From: Pseudoalteromonas rubra
GTDB taxonomy: Bacteria > Pseudomonadota > Gammaproteobacteria > Enterobacterales > Alteromonadaceae
NCBI RefSeq assembly: GCF_001482385.1
Contig: NZ_CP013612.1
Location: forward strand, 1,054,001 to 1,118,000
Direction: 5' to 3'
DNA length: 64,000 bases
Shown here: positions 39,309 to 48,376 of the stretch, piece by piece
Layout of the letters: the number at the start of each line of letters is the position of its first letter
Position numbering within the stretch: position 1 is the stretch's first letter
Translations under genes and position numbers: made by a program
Notes under the pieces: model-generated
Database searches by the model: none
What the model saw: only the letters and a program-made list of their open reading frames with translations
What the model was told of the DNA's origin: nothing

Positions 39309-41369
39309 ATGAAAAAAACAGCATTGGTTATGGCCATTACAGCAGCGCTAGCCGTTCTGGGTGGTTGTTCATCACAAGGTGAGCGCGGTACTCAGGCTTC
39401 GGCATCACACATGACGCCGGCACTGAAGTCGGGTATTGAGCAAAGCCATTTTGATACGAGTGTCAGACCACAGGATGATTTTTTTCAGTACGTAAATGGC
39501 GGCTGGCTGGCGCACACGGATATTCCGGCGGATAAGGCGTCTTGGGGTAGTTTCGACCGTTTGCGTTATGAGTCGGATGAGGCGGTAAAAACGCTGATCC
39601 ATGAAGCGCAGCAACAGTCGGGTAAAGTGGGCAGTAGCGAGCAGAAAATTGGTGACTTGTATGCAAGCTTTATGGATGAACAGGCGCTGGAGCAGCTTGG
39701 GCATAAACCGTTGCAGCCGTTGCTTGCAGAAATTGCTGCGATTGATTCGTACGATCAGTTAAGTACGCTGATGGGTAAACTGCAAAGGCACCAGGTGACC
39801 ACGCCTTTGGGCGTATTTGTAGTGCCAGATGGCAAAGATGCACGATTCAATGCCTTGTATACAGCGCAGGATGGCATAGGCATGCCAGACAAAGACTATT
39901 ACAGCAAAGATGATGAAAAATCAGTTCAGCTAAGGGCCGACTATCAGAACATGGTTGTGACTATGTTGCGTTTGATTGGAGAGCCAAACCCCGAAGCGCA
40001 GGCGAAGGCCGTGCTTGGTGTTGAAACCAAGTTGGCTGATATCATGTGGAGCCGCACCAAAAGCCGTGAAATAAGCCTGATCTATAACCCGCATGGCGCC
40101 GCTGAGTTTGATTCAAAACTGGGCAAGCTTAACTGGCACAATGTATCAGACGGGCTGGGTCTGCCAGCGCAAGACAAAATCATTGTTATGCAGCCAAGTT
40201 ATTTCGAAGAACTAGGCACTTTATTTGACCAAATTTCTCTTGAGGATTGGCAAACCTATCTTAAGTTCCACACCGTCAACAGCTTTGCAGAGGTGCTGAG
40301 TGCGCCCTTTGCCGATGCCCGATTCGCCTTTTACAGCGAAGCATTGCGAGGCGTGACCGAGCAGCAACCAAGGTGGCAACGTGGTGTGGTTATGACTAAC
40401 GAAATGTTGGGCGAAGAAGTCGGTAAGTTGTATGTGGCGAGGCACTTTTCTCCTGCGGCAAAGGCACGCATGGAAACTCTGGTACAAAATTTGATTGCTG
40501 CGTACCGAACGAGTATCGACAATCTGGGTTGGATGACTGACGCAACCAAAGCCGCAGCGCAGGAAAAGCTCACCAAAGTTAGCTATAAAATAGGCTACCC
40601 TGATCACTGGCGTTCCTATGATTTTGAGGTCAAAGCTGACGATCTGGTTGGCAATGTGATCCGCGCCAGACAACACGAGGTAGACTACCATCTGGGGCAG
40701 GTTGGTCAGCCTGTTGATCAGACTAAGTGGGAAATGACACCGCAAACAGTGAATGCCTATTATCATCCGCTGAAGAATGAGATTGTGTTTCCTGCCGCGA
40801 TATTGCAGCCACCATTTTTTGATATGAGTGTGGATGATGCCGTTAATTACGGAGCCATCGGTGCAGTGATTGGGCATGAGCTGGGGCACGGGTTTGATGA
40901 TCAGGGGGCGCAGTTTGATGGTGATGGCAATATTCGTAACTGGTGGCAAGACGCTGATCTGAGCCAGTTTAAACAACGTACAGACGCACTGGTAGCACAG
41001 TACGATAGCTATAAACCATTTAAAGATGCCGCAGTAAATGGCCGCATGACGCTGGGCGAGAACATTGGTGACTTAGGGGGCCTCACGGTGGCGTATAAAG
41101 CTTACCTGCTGTCACTATCGGGCAAAAATAAAGAAATTATTGACGGGTATACCCCTGAACAACGCTTTTTTATTGGCTTTGCGCAAAGCTGGAGAACCAA
41201 AAAGCGTGAAGCGGCGGCGCGTCAGCGTTTGATCACGGATGTGCATGCTCCGGCGCAGTATCGTGCCAATGGCCCTTTATCTAATTTCACGCCTTTCTAC
41301 GAGGCATTTGCAGTGAAAGAAGGCGATAAGCTTTTCCGAGCACAAAGCGAACGCGTTAAAATCTGGTAG
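39309..41369 (+). CDS. M13 family zinc metallopeptidase (PepO/neprilysin-like), lipoprotein
   Basis: 686 aa, full length for M13. The signal peptide ends in lipobox LGGC, so it is a lipid-anchored envelope or exported enzyme. The zinc motif HELGH (GHELGHGFDDQGAQFD, near 40876) and the third ligand region GENIGDLGG are present, as is the family start block RPQDDFFQYVNGGWL. It cleaves oligopeptides. It lies just outside the CRISPR island, with its own promoter region. Confidence 0.95.
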   Translation: MKKTALVMAITAALAVLGGCSSQGERGTQASASHMTPALKSGIEQSHFDTSVRPQDDFFQYVNGGWLAHTDIPADKASWGSFDRLRYESDEAVKTLIHEAQQQSGKVGSSEQKIGDLYASFMDEQALEQLGHKPLQPLLAEIAAIDSYDQLSTLMGKLQRHQVTTPLGVFVVPDGKDARFNALYTAQDGIGMPDKDYYSKDDEKSVQLRADYQNMVVTMLRLIGEPNPEAQAKAVLGVETKLADIMWSRTKSREISLIYNPHGAAEFDSKLGKLNWHNVSDGLGLPAQDKIIVMQPSYFEELGTLFDQISLEDWQTYLKFHTVNSFAEVLSAPFADARFAFYSEALRGVTEQQPRWQRGVVMTNEMLGEEVGKLYVARHFSPAAKARMETLVQNLIAAYRTSIDNLGWMTDATKAAAQEKLTKVSYKIGYPDHWRSYDFEVKADDLVGNVIRARQHEVDYHLGQVGQPVDQTKWEMTPQTVNAYYHPLKNEIVFPAAILQPPFFDMSVDDAVNYGAIGAVIGHELGHGFDDQGAQFDGDGNIRNWWQDADLSQFKQRTDALVAQYDSYKPFKDAAVNGRMTLGENIGDLGGLTVAYKAYLLSLSGKNKEIIDGYTPEQRFFIGFAQSWRTKKREAAARQRLITDVHAPAQYRANGPLSNFTPFYEAFAVKEGDKLFRAQSERVKIW

Positions 41370-41395
41370 TCAAATAGTCTGGTTCAGGCTACTCC

Positions 41396-41424
41396 CTCAG
41401 GCGGTACAATCGAGACCGCCTGAG
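41396..41424 (+). terminator. Hairpin after the M13 peptidase gene
   Basis: Perfect 10-bp stem CTCAGGCGGT / ACCGCCTGAG with a 9-nt loop, 26 bp after the stop. No clear T-run follows, so it may be a weak terminator. Confidence 0.5.
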
Positions 41425-41821
41425 AAATATCACTTTCCTCACACCGGTTAACATCTTCGCCGGCAGAGTCGGGTTTTAATGAAACTAAGCGTGTATGCTT
41501 ATTACCGTGTGATGGTTAATTGTAAAGAGCTCAGCTGTTCCATAATAAAGACCAAACAAATGGTCCAGGCAGTGAGAGTTACAAATAGCAGATTGAGTTG
41601 TTCTGCTATCTGTTGCTACGACGACAGGTACAATTAATCCTACTTTAATTGCCATCCACACATCGGCGTATTTGCAGTCATGCTTTTTGCTACACATCAG
41701 TTCAGTGTCCCGGCATGATCTACCCATGTCATAGGCCCCCGCCTTGAATAAAATAACTGGCTCTTTACCGAAAAATCAATACAATGTCGCGCTCATTTTT
41801 AGGTACATATTTAGGATTGAT
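41425..41821. other. Intergenic region upstream of barrel protein copy 2
   Basis: No convincing gene. The one ORF on the minus strand (41485-41727) looks like chance. A stretch near 41797-41820 (CATTTTTAGG...ATATTTAGGAT) resembles one upstream of copy 1 near 25646 and may be part of a shared promoter. Confidence 0.35.
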
Positions 41822-42496
41822 ATGAAGCAGTTACCTTCTTTGGCCGGTTTGACTTTGTTGTTGTGCGGTACGAGTGCTATGGCGGAGCAAGTTCAGGCGG
41901 TAAATTATGATTATGTTGAAGTGGGTTATAAGCGTCACGGTGATCAATCCGACTTTTCTACTGGCGGTATGCAATTAACGGTCAGTAAACGTGTCGACGA
42001 GTTTTACTTTGAATTGAATGCTGAGCAGTTCGAGAGAAATGTCAACCAAGTTAATACTGTTGAAGGCTTTGATACTTTCCATACAAATCATGGTGTTGAA
42101 CTGACCAGGTATCGTGTGGGTGGCGGTTTTATCTTTGATTTGGACAGCGCTTCATCGGTAGATGTTGGCTTACTGCACGGTAAAATGGAGATCGATTACC
42201 AAATTGAATATTTGGCTGTTCGCGATGATGGCGTGGGCTCGATAAAGCACCACTCCAGTGGCAGTTTAGATACAGATTTATGGGACCTGCGTGTTCAATA
42301 TCAGAATGTCTTTTCAAATAATCTGGCCCTTAAAGCAGCAATTGGTTATGAGTATCTGTCAGGTTACGCGCCTAATAACCTTTACGGCTTAGTGGCAGTG
42401 GGTTATCACTTCAATAAAGCCTGGTCAGTGAATACGGAATATCGTTATGCAGATGAGTTTCGTAACTGGGGTGTAAACCTGCAGTACGCGTTTTAA
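41822..42496 (+). CDS. Outer-membrane beta-barrel protein (copy 2)
   Basis: 224 aa from the ATG at 41822, where the signal peptide starts (MKQLPSLAGLTLLLCGTSAMA). An upstream start at 41744 would bury it. Paralogue of the protein at 25737: same MKQL start, VEVGYKR, VSKRVDEFYFELNAE and GYHFNKAWSVNTEYRYAD, with terminal aromatic LQYAF. Alternating strands point to an outer-membrane barrel of about eight strands. Function unknown. Confidence 0.84.
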   Translation: MKQLPSLAGLTLLLCGTSAMAEQVQAVNYDYVEVGYKRHGDQSDFSTGGMQLTVSKRVDEFYFELNAEQFERNVNQVNTVEGFDTFHTNHGVELTRYRVGGGFIFDLDSASSVDVGLLHGKMEIDYQIEYLAVRDDGVGSIKHHSSGSLDTDLWDLRVQYQNVFSNNLALKAAIGYEYLSGYAPNNLYGLVAVGYHFNKAWSVNTEYRYADEFRNWGVNLQYAF

Positions 42497-42509
42497 TCGC
42501 TTATCAAAT

Positions 42510-42536
42510 GAGGTCAGCCAGACCAGGCTGGCCTGC
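42510..42536 (+). terminator. Hairpin after barrel protein copy 2
   Basis: AGGTCAGCC / GGCTGGCCT stem with one wobble pair. No T-run, so weak evidence. Confidence 0.35.
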
Positions 42537-42734
42537 TAGTCGTATTCGTTTACCTTATGATTCAGTGATTATCTGGCCGTTTTCATTCAGCTTTTCTTCT
42601 TTTAGCCCTGTTAACTTTTCCATATATTTTTGTCGCGTTCAAGAAAATGGGTCTGATGAATTTAAGCTCATGGTGATGACTTAGTTTGTGTTGAATGGCA
42701 TATAGGCTCAGGTCCGATGTGGAGTACTAGGGTG

Positions 42735-42778
42735 TAAATTAAAATAAGATAGCAGGGTGATACCCCGCTATCTTATTA
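42735..42778 (-). terminator. Rho-independent terminator of the metallopeptidase gene
   Basis: Read on the minus strand: AATAAGATAGC / GCTATCTTATT stem extended by CCCC-GGG, then TTTTAATTT. Sits ~30 bp after the minus-strand gene's stop. Confidence 0.85.
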
Positions 42779-42805
42779 TGACAATACTTGTGTTAAGCCA
42801 TTGCG

Positions 42806-44269
42806 TTACTTCAGTTCTACCTGCACTTCAATCCATGCGTCGGGCGTGCCCACAGTCCCGCCTTTTCTGGTTGGTGTGATAGTAAATCCGCCCCAGTGAT
42901 CGGTATAGCTCTGGCCTATGATCAACTCAGAGTCGGTTTGGTCATCGCCCCACCAGCCGGGTGTTTTGGAGCCTGGGGTCATATCCAGCAGATAGGAAGT
43001 GGTTTTCCAGAATCGCTCATCGGTTTCATTTTCAAAATAGCCTTGTAAGTTGATCAGCACACCGTTTTGCGTATCGGTATATCGGTCGTGCGAGGTGCGG
43101 TATTCCAGCCAATAAGTGTATTTGCCATTGCCAGACTTTAAGCGCAGGCCAATGTATCCCTGGTTATTAGCGGCCTGGTCAAAAGCATAAATACGGTAGG
43201 TACCCGAGGCATTAATCACCGGTACTTCACTGTCGGTTAGCCAGCCAAAAAAGTGTTTGTACAGCAAGTTGTAGGCCTGTAAAGAGTGAGCGCCCATGCC
43301 CATCATGCTGTAAACATTGCCATAGTTCAGGCTCTCTGTGTCGTAATCACCTACGCCGATGACTTTACCCGGGCCTGCTTCCAGTGCTTTGGCGTGGCGC
43401 AGCCCCAGTGCGTGTCCCAGCTCGTGTGCAATCACACCTGTGGTGTGGTGGTAAAGCGAAATACTCGGTGGTGCAGCGCTGGAGTTAAAGTTGCCTACCT
43501 GGGGTGCCACCATCATCACTACCTGGGCATTGCCCGGGGCATCCGGATCAACACCCAGTGCACTGATCTTGCTTTTCCACAGGGCGGTCCAGCCATGGAA
43601 GTCGTTGTCATAGGTGCTCTTAGGCTGATTGATGTGAATGACGGGCGTACTGGTGTCGTAAGTGACATTAAAGCGGCCATAAGACTGCTGATCGTAGTAG
43701 GTGGTGACACCCTGTAAGTCACTTTCCATGGTCGGCCATGTCAGTGGGGTGTCACTAAACTGAAAGCGATACACCTGAATATTGACATGATCGTATGGGT
43801 ACCCGTCGTTGCCACCCGGGGGCTCTGTTGGTGGCTCTGTGGTATCTGTGGTTCGACAGGTCGTAGCACCCAGATCGACCACAATAGAGCTGCCGCTGTG
43901 GTTGCCATCCAGTGTGATATAGCCCCAATACGAAGCGGGGCGTTTCAGCACAATACATTCTTGATTGCCCGGTGTGGAAGAGCTGCGATCGCTGCCGTCC
44001 AGCCTGGGCCAGCCACCACTGCGGGCATACAGGCTGAGGTCGCCAGTGCCGTAAGCGGTACTGATGGCAACGTTGTCATAGTTGTCCAAATTCGCCACGC
44101 TCAGATAGGTACGCGAGCTGGCTGGCAGACAGACGGTTTCTCCATCTTGTAACGTCCTGCCGGTGAAGGGAGCAGAAGTGGCGCATTTATCTTCCAGTTG
44201 GGCTGCGCTAGCCGGGCCATTGAGTAAAACAAGCAGTGGTATGCACCACGTGTGTTTAACCAGATTCAT
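42806..44269 (-). CDS. Secreted metzincin-type metallopeptidase with N-terminal prepeptidase-like domain
   Basis: 487 aa with a signal peptide (cleaved near SAA, ~22). Residues ~25-140 resemble a bacterial prepeptidase C-terminal (PPC-like) domain (ETVCLPASSRTYLSVANL, SLYARSGGWPRL). A TEPPTEPPGG linker leads to a peptidase domain with the zinc site HELGHALGLRH and a Met-turn YSMMGMG, which together mark a metzincin, probably M11/gametolysin-like. Two unusual points: the PPC-like domain is at the N-terminus, and no C-terminal secretion domain is visible. Probably exported to degrade protein outside the cell. Confidence 0.9.
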   Translation of the reverse strand: MNLVKHTWCIPLLVLLNGPASAAQLEDKCATSAPFTGRTLQDGETVCLPASSRTYLSVANLDNYDNVAISTAYGTGDLSLYARSGGWPRLDGSDRSSSTPGNQECIVLKRPASYWGYITLDGNHSGSSIVVDLGATTCRTTDTTEPPTEPPGGNDGYPYDHVNIQVYRFQFSDTPLTWPTMESDLQGVTTYYDQQSYGRFNVTYDTSTPVIHINQPKSTYDNDFHGWTALWKSKISALGVDPDAPGNAQVVMMVAPQVGNFNSSAAPPSISLYHHTTGVIAHELGHALGLRHAKALEAGPGKVIGVGDYDTESLNYGNVYSMMGMGAHSLQAYNLLYKHFFGWLTDSEVPVINASGTYRIYAFDQAANNQGYIGLRLKSGNGKYTYWLEYRTSHDRYTDTQNGVLINLQGYFENETDERFWKTTSYLLDMTPGSKTPGWWGDDQTDSELIIGQSYTDHWGGFTITPTRKGGTVGTPDAWIEVQVELK

Positions 44270-44296
44270 CGTTCTTTCCTTTACAGTTGTTGTATT

Positions 44297-44314
44297 AACC
44301 GCATGTATGCGGTT
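44297..44314. promoter_or_regulatory. 18-bp perfect palindrome upstream of the metallopeptidase gene
   Basis: AACCGCAT-GT-ATGCGGTT, 28 bp before the start codon at 44269 (minus strand). Position and symmetry suggest an operator or a 5'-UTR hairpin. The regulator is unknown. Confidence 0.4.
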
Positions 44315-44534
44315 TAGAGTGGCCCGGATATGCTGTGCTCGAATTTACTTTTAATCCTTAATAAACAATTGGATAAATAAATACTTTGACACGTGTGCGG
44401 ATCCAAGCCTATGTCTTCTGTATGTAAAATAAACAGAAGCGAACTAAATATATTATATTTTATACAATATTCAAGTGCTCATTGATGTTTATCGGCACTG
44501 CCGTGGCCTGAGAAAAATAAAATCAAAAAAACGC

Positions 44535-44565
44535 TTTACCACAACTTAACTTGAGGTTTTATCTT
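44535..44565 (+). promoter_or_regulatory. SoxR/MerR-type promoter before the glyoxalase unit
   Basis: -35 TTTACC (44535-44540), 19-bp spacer and -10 TATCTT (44560-44565). The spacer carries a dyad ACCACAACTT-AACTTGAGGT (44538-44557) close to the known SoxR operator. A 19-bp spacer with such a dyad is the hallmark of MerR-family-activated promoters. The same arrangement is at 49957. No soxR gene is in the window. Confidence 0.72.
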
Positions 44566-44593
44566 GGCTGCACATCAATAAAGGAGTCAGGAC

Positions 44594-44674
44594 ATGAAAC
44601 AGGTCACTATTAATCATTCATCGTTTAGCGCGCAGTTACTGCGTTTGTTCAATGGCACAATGCAAAATAAATAA
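44594..44674 (+). CDS. 26-residue ORF upstream of the glyoxalase-fold gene
   Basis: Starts with a strong ribosome site (AAGGAG, 44581-44586) and ends 11 bp before the next start, with the next gene's AAGGAGG next to its stop. The predicted peptide is MKQVTINHSS... with a short hydrophobic stretch SAQLLRLFNGT, with no family. It is the first ORF after the SoxR-like promoter, so it may be a coupling leader or a real small protein. Confidence 0.5.
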   Translation: MKQVTINHSSFSAQLLRLFNGTMQNK

Positions 44675-44685
44675 GGAGGCATGCT

Positions 44686-45099
44686 ATGTATCTGGAACAT
44701 GTAAATTTAGTTGTTAACAACATTGGGCAGGCCCTTAACTTCTACCAGGCAGCTTTTCCGCACTGGCGTGTACGTAGCGAAGGAAGTGGAAGCTGGCACG
44801 GCAAACCCAGAAACTGGTTACATTTTGGAGATGACCACCACTATATTGCCTTTAGCGATCACGGCGAGGGCAGTAATCGTGAGCTGAGTGGTCATTCGGT
44901 GGGGCTGGCGCACTTTGCCTATGTGGTGCAGTCGGTTGACAGGGTTGTTGCACGCCTGACGCAGGCCGGATACCCCGTAGATAAACAGGGTGTACAGCAT
45001 CCGCATCGCAAAAATGTGTACTTTATTGACCCGGCAGGATTTGAAGTGGAATTTGTTGAATATCTGAGTGATATACCCGCTGAGCGTAACAGTGATTAA
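44686..45099 (+). CDS. Glyoxalase/bleomycin resistance (VOC) family protein
   Basis: 137 aa, vicinal oxygen chelate fold: begins MYLEHVNLVVNNIGQALNFYQ, with second-half strands AHFAYVV ... KNVYFIDPAGFEVEFVEY. Likely metal ligands are H5 and the Glu in FEVEFVE, with a His in the middle strands. VOC proteins include glyoxalases, dioxygenases and antibiotic-binding proteins. The exact activity is not visible. Its SoxR-like promoter suggests induction by redox-active compounds. Ribosome site AAGGAGG. Confidence 0.87.
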   Translation: MYLEHVNLVVNNIGQALNFYQAAFPHWRVRSEGSGSWHGKPRNWLHFGDDHHYIAFSDHGEGSNRELSGHSVGLAHFAYVVQSVDRVVARLTQAGYPVDKQGVQHPHRKNVYFIDPAGFEVEFVEYLSDIPAERNSD

Positions 45100-45183
45100 T
45101 ATTTCGATAAATCGGTACGAGACTTTACAAAAAATTTACTTTATTATCGGTGGTCAGAAAGGGTTCTATCAGAGGCTGCCGGG

Positions 45184-46557
45184 ATGGCGACGGTCAACAT
45201 CATTCCAAAACCAGATTGGGTGCTCAACCACCAGCATCAGCAGTTGCATAGTGGTCAGCGTGTTATCTCGCTGGATGACAAGCAGTATGCGCTGCTGACA
45301 TTGCTCATGACACATGCCAGTCAGGATGTGACGAAAGAGCAGATCTTTAACACTTTATGGCCGGGCCGGGTGGTGAGTGAAGACGCCATTTATGTCACTG
45401 TGAATGGCCTGCGTAAGTTATTGGGCGACAGCGTTAAACAGCCCATTTATATTAAAACGGTGTCAGGGGTTGGTTATCGCTGGGTGGGCCCAAAAATAGG
45501 CGAAGACAAACCCTTGTTCTCAGGGGCTATGATGATCCTTGTCGCCATTTTCTTGTTGGGTGTGGTGCTGTTGGGCAGTCAGTTTCGCGAATTGTCGGCA
45601 CCTGAGCCCATGTCGCCCGAACAGGCTGAGCAATTTAAAAAAGCACGTTATTTACTTAATCACGACCCCGCTGCCATTGATCAGAGTATCGCTTTGTTAC
45701 AGCAACTGACACTCAGGCGCACCGATCTGACAGAGCCGCAAGTGTGGCTGGCTGATGCCTATTTACGTCAGTTACTGGACGACCCGCAACGTCATGCCCG
45801 TAACCGCAATCGTGCCAAGGCTTTGCTCCAATCGGTGCTGGCCAAATCACCCGAGCATCTGAAAGCCAATTTGCTGATGGCCCAGCTGATCATGTTAATC
45901 GACTTTGATCCGCACGCTGCAAGGCGTTACTTCAGGGCTGCTTTACCCCATGCCGAAGGGCATCACTGGTACGGGCAATACCTGCTGGCGAGGGGGGATT
46001 TTCAGGGCGCGCTGGAACACATTGAGCAGTATCGGTTGCTGGAGCCCAACGGGTATTCCAGCGAAAGTGTGGCCTGGGTCTATACCATGAGCCAGCGTCA
46101 TGAAGCCGCGCTGGATGCACTGCTGAAATTGCAGCCTTACAGCGACAGCAATCGCTTTTATCACACGTGTTTACGCACAGTGTACGAACAACTCGGAGAG
46201 CATGATAATGCTTTTGCGCAGATGAAATGGGTTATGCAGGACGCAGGTTACAGCCCACAGCTTATATCGCAGGTTGAGTCGGTATTCGGGGGGGAGGGCC
46301 TGCCCGGCGTGTATCGTTGGTTGTTAACCGAAGATCCCTTACGTGCAGAGATTGGTCATTACACCCCGCCTATTTCCCTAGCGCGTTACGCGGTTATGGC
46401 GGGTGAGCCCGACATTGCAGTAACGTACCTGAATCAGGCTTTTGAGGCGCGCCAGCACGCGGTGCTGTGGGCGGCAGTGGATCCGGTATTTACACCATTG
46501 CACGAGTACCCGCCGTATCAGCAGTTCGTTCAGCGACTGGGGATCATGGCCCATTAA
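45184..46557 (+). CDS. ToxR/CadC-like membrane transcriptional regulator with TPR-like C-terminus
   Basis: 457 aa. An N-terminal winged-helix DNA-binding domain of the OmpR/PhoB type (~20-102, ending GVGYRWVGPK), one transmembrane helix (~112-131) and a helical repeat-rich periplasmic part (~140-455) of tetratricopeptide type (QVWLADAYLRQLL, AKALLQSVLAKSPEHLKANLLMAQLI). The layout fits one-component regulators that sense outside signals and bind DNA at the membrane. Start at ATG 45184 with GAGG upstream. Targets unknown. Confidence 0.9.
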   Translation: MATVNIIPKPDWVLNHQHQQLHSGQRVISLDDKQYALLTLLMTHASQDVTKEQIFNTLWPGRVVSEDAIYVTVNGLRKLLGDSVKQPIYIKTVSGVGYRWVGPKIGEDKPLFSGAMMILVAIFLLGVVLLGSQFRELSAPEPMSPEQAEQFKKARYLLNHDPAAIDQSIALLQQLTLRRTDLTEPQVWLADAYLRQLLDDPQRHARNRNRAKALLQSVLAKSPEHLKANLLMAQLIMLIDFDPHAARRYFRAALPHAEGHHWYGQYLLARGDFQGALEHIEQYRLLEPNGYSSESVAWVYTMSQRHEAALDALLKLQPYSDSNRFYHTCLRTVYEQLGEHDNAFAQMKWVMQDAGYSPQLISQVESVFGGEGLPGVYRWLLTEDPLRAEIGHYTPPISLARYAVMAGEPDIAVTYLNQAFEARQHAVLWAAVDPVFTPLHEYPPYQQFVQRLGIMAH

Positions 46558-46564
46558 GCACATA

Positions 46565-46786
46565 ATACCAATTTCACTTAATACCTGGTCTATTTGAAGG
46601 AGCAAATAGGACGCTAACAGCGTTTAAAATTTCTCATTTAGAGCCTTATACCTTAGACATAGGTTCACAAATTTTTGCCTCGCCTACATGGACGTAGGTG
46701 CCTCAGCGATAGCAGGACGCGAGAGCGGTGTTATCGACCCTATTTTCTCGCCTCAAAATAGACCACTTAATTAAGCAAATTGGTAT
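46565..46786. mobile_element. MITE-like element, copy 1
   Basis: 222-bp non-coding element with imperfect terminal inverted repeats: left end starts ATACCAATTTCACTTAATAC, right end (reverse complement) starts ATACCAATTTGCTTAATTAA. A second copy at 51289 matches over nearly its full length with scattered differences. No transposase gene. It follows the regulator gene in a non-coding gap. Confidence 0.8.
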
Positions 46787-46814
46787 AAAAAAGGCGTCCG
46801 TTGGCGCCTTTTTT
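46787..46814. terminator. Bidirectional terminator
   Basis: AAAAAAGGCG / CGCCTTTTTT stem with an 8-nt loop, between convergent genes. Confidence 0.88.
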
Positions 46815-46830
46815 ACTTAATCAGAGCGGT

Positions 46831-48161
46831 TCATCGCATTGTTCTGGAGCGGCTGCGAGCAGGCAATAGCAGGGCCATCGCCATCAGTAACCAGGCCATA
46901 CTACCACCTGAGCTACCCTCGCTTTTTGCGGCACTGGCGGTGTTGCTTGTACTGCTGGAATTGCCCGTGTTTGACGTTGTATTTCCGTCGGTTTTTGTCT
47001 CCGTTTCTCCACCGTCACTGTCACCACTATCTTGTTCCCCATCGTCGGGATTTTTTTCAGCATCTGAGTCGTCGCCCTGATCAGCTCAACGTCATCAATA
47101 TTTGAGATATCAGCGACAGTAAGGCCCCTGCCAGGCATCAGCAGTTTGTTGCCATCCGCGCTGATATCACGGATATCGTAGATCGCTGGATTGCACTCTA
47201 ATTCTGTGGCGGTATAGGTATTGGTATCGCTCAAGTTTAACGTGTGTAAGCAGCCCAGAGTGTGAGCAATTAACTGATCTTCGGTTGGGTGCAAATCATG
47301 CACTGCGATGTTAAGTCCAAACAAAGACTCATGGGGGAGCGTTGTGACCGCTGTCACTTTATTGTTTGCGCCCAGCTCTAGCGTTATGGTTTCTTTCCAG
47401 TAATGTACCAGCAAGCGGTTATTGATGGTGTCCAGCTTGGTTACAATGCGGTTATGGCTTACAAACTCAAAGTCCTGTTCCAGCTTAAGTTCAAATCCTT
47501 GTGCACTTTCCTGATATAGATAGAGCTTTTCTGGAGAGATTGCGACCATCAGCCCCTGCTCTGGGTAGCTGTGAAATGTAATTTCGTGAGTTGGGGTTGG
47601 ATTGTTGAGTGTTAAGCGGCTTTGTTGCGAAAAGCGGTCATTGGCTTGATCCCAGTAAAATATGGTGCGAACAAAGGTGTTTTCCTCTGTCTGACCATAC
47701 AAAATATAATGGCCATTCTGAAAATCAAGTTCGACAAATGTCATTGCCTCGGGTGGCGTATTGAAATTGATCTCTGATACGAGCGTAAGTGAAAAGTCGG
47801 TGTTGATCTGCCAGATCTTTGCAATTTCGTTATGTTTGTCAATCGAGAGCAGTTTTTTACCATCGTCAGATAGCTCATAGTCAACAACAATGTTTGTCTG
47901 TTCAACGAAATGTGATTTGGGGTATTGGCGTTTAAAGGGAATGCCCTGGTTATCGACGTGGTACAGCGAAATGCCGTCAGTACCTTCATCAAACAGGGTT
48001 GTGCCTGCAAGCTTTGAGACACCATTAGAACCCTCATAAGTAACGTATTCATGTTCAGCTACTTTGTAGGCACTGAGCTGACTAATATCTACTTTTGCGT
48101 GGGTTGTTCCTATCATATCCAGCATGCTTAGCATGCCAACCGCAGAAATACTGCATTTTAT
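46831..48161 (-). pseudogene. Beta-propeller-like secreted protein with GlyGly-CTERM tail, frameshifted
   Basis: The main frame (~46884-48161) reads as a repeat-rich beta-propeller-like protein. It resembles nothing I can name. Near 47075-47090 the frame breaks. The other frame then reads DQGDDSDAEKNPDDGEQDSGD..., an acidic linker, then GSSGGSMAWLLMAMALLLP and basic residues, a GlyGly-CTERM anchor typical of rhombosortase substrates. It ends at 46831. One base appears to be missing. The original start may be an ATA at 48161 (GGAGAAATAAAATGC), giving KCSISAVGMLSM... as signal peptide. A frameshift plus lost start suggests a decaying gene, unless the assembly has an error here. Confidence 0.6.
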
Positions 48162-48376
48162 TTCTCCATCAAAAATTCCACGCCATATTACAGTACGAAA
48201 AGACGACATCCAACGAAAAAGGTACAAAAAAAGATCGCCCGCGGACTGTCCGCTGTCCGTCCGGGATTGGAATGTTTTTTTTAAACTATTGATTTTATTG
48301 TTGTTAATTTTGGTATGTAAACTGCAATCAGTATCCATGACGACAAAACAACAAATACAATACAAAGGATACCGAT

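Noticed and set aside
41485..41727. 80-aa minus-strand ORF upstream of barrel protein copy 2
   Set aside because: No ribosome site, no domain pattern. Probably chance.
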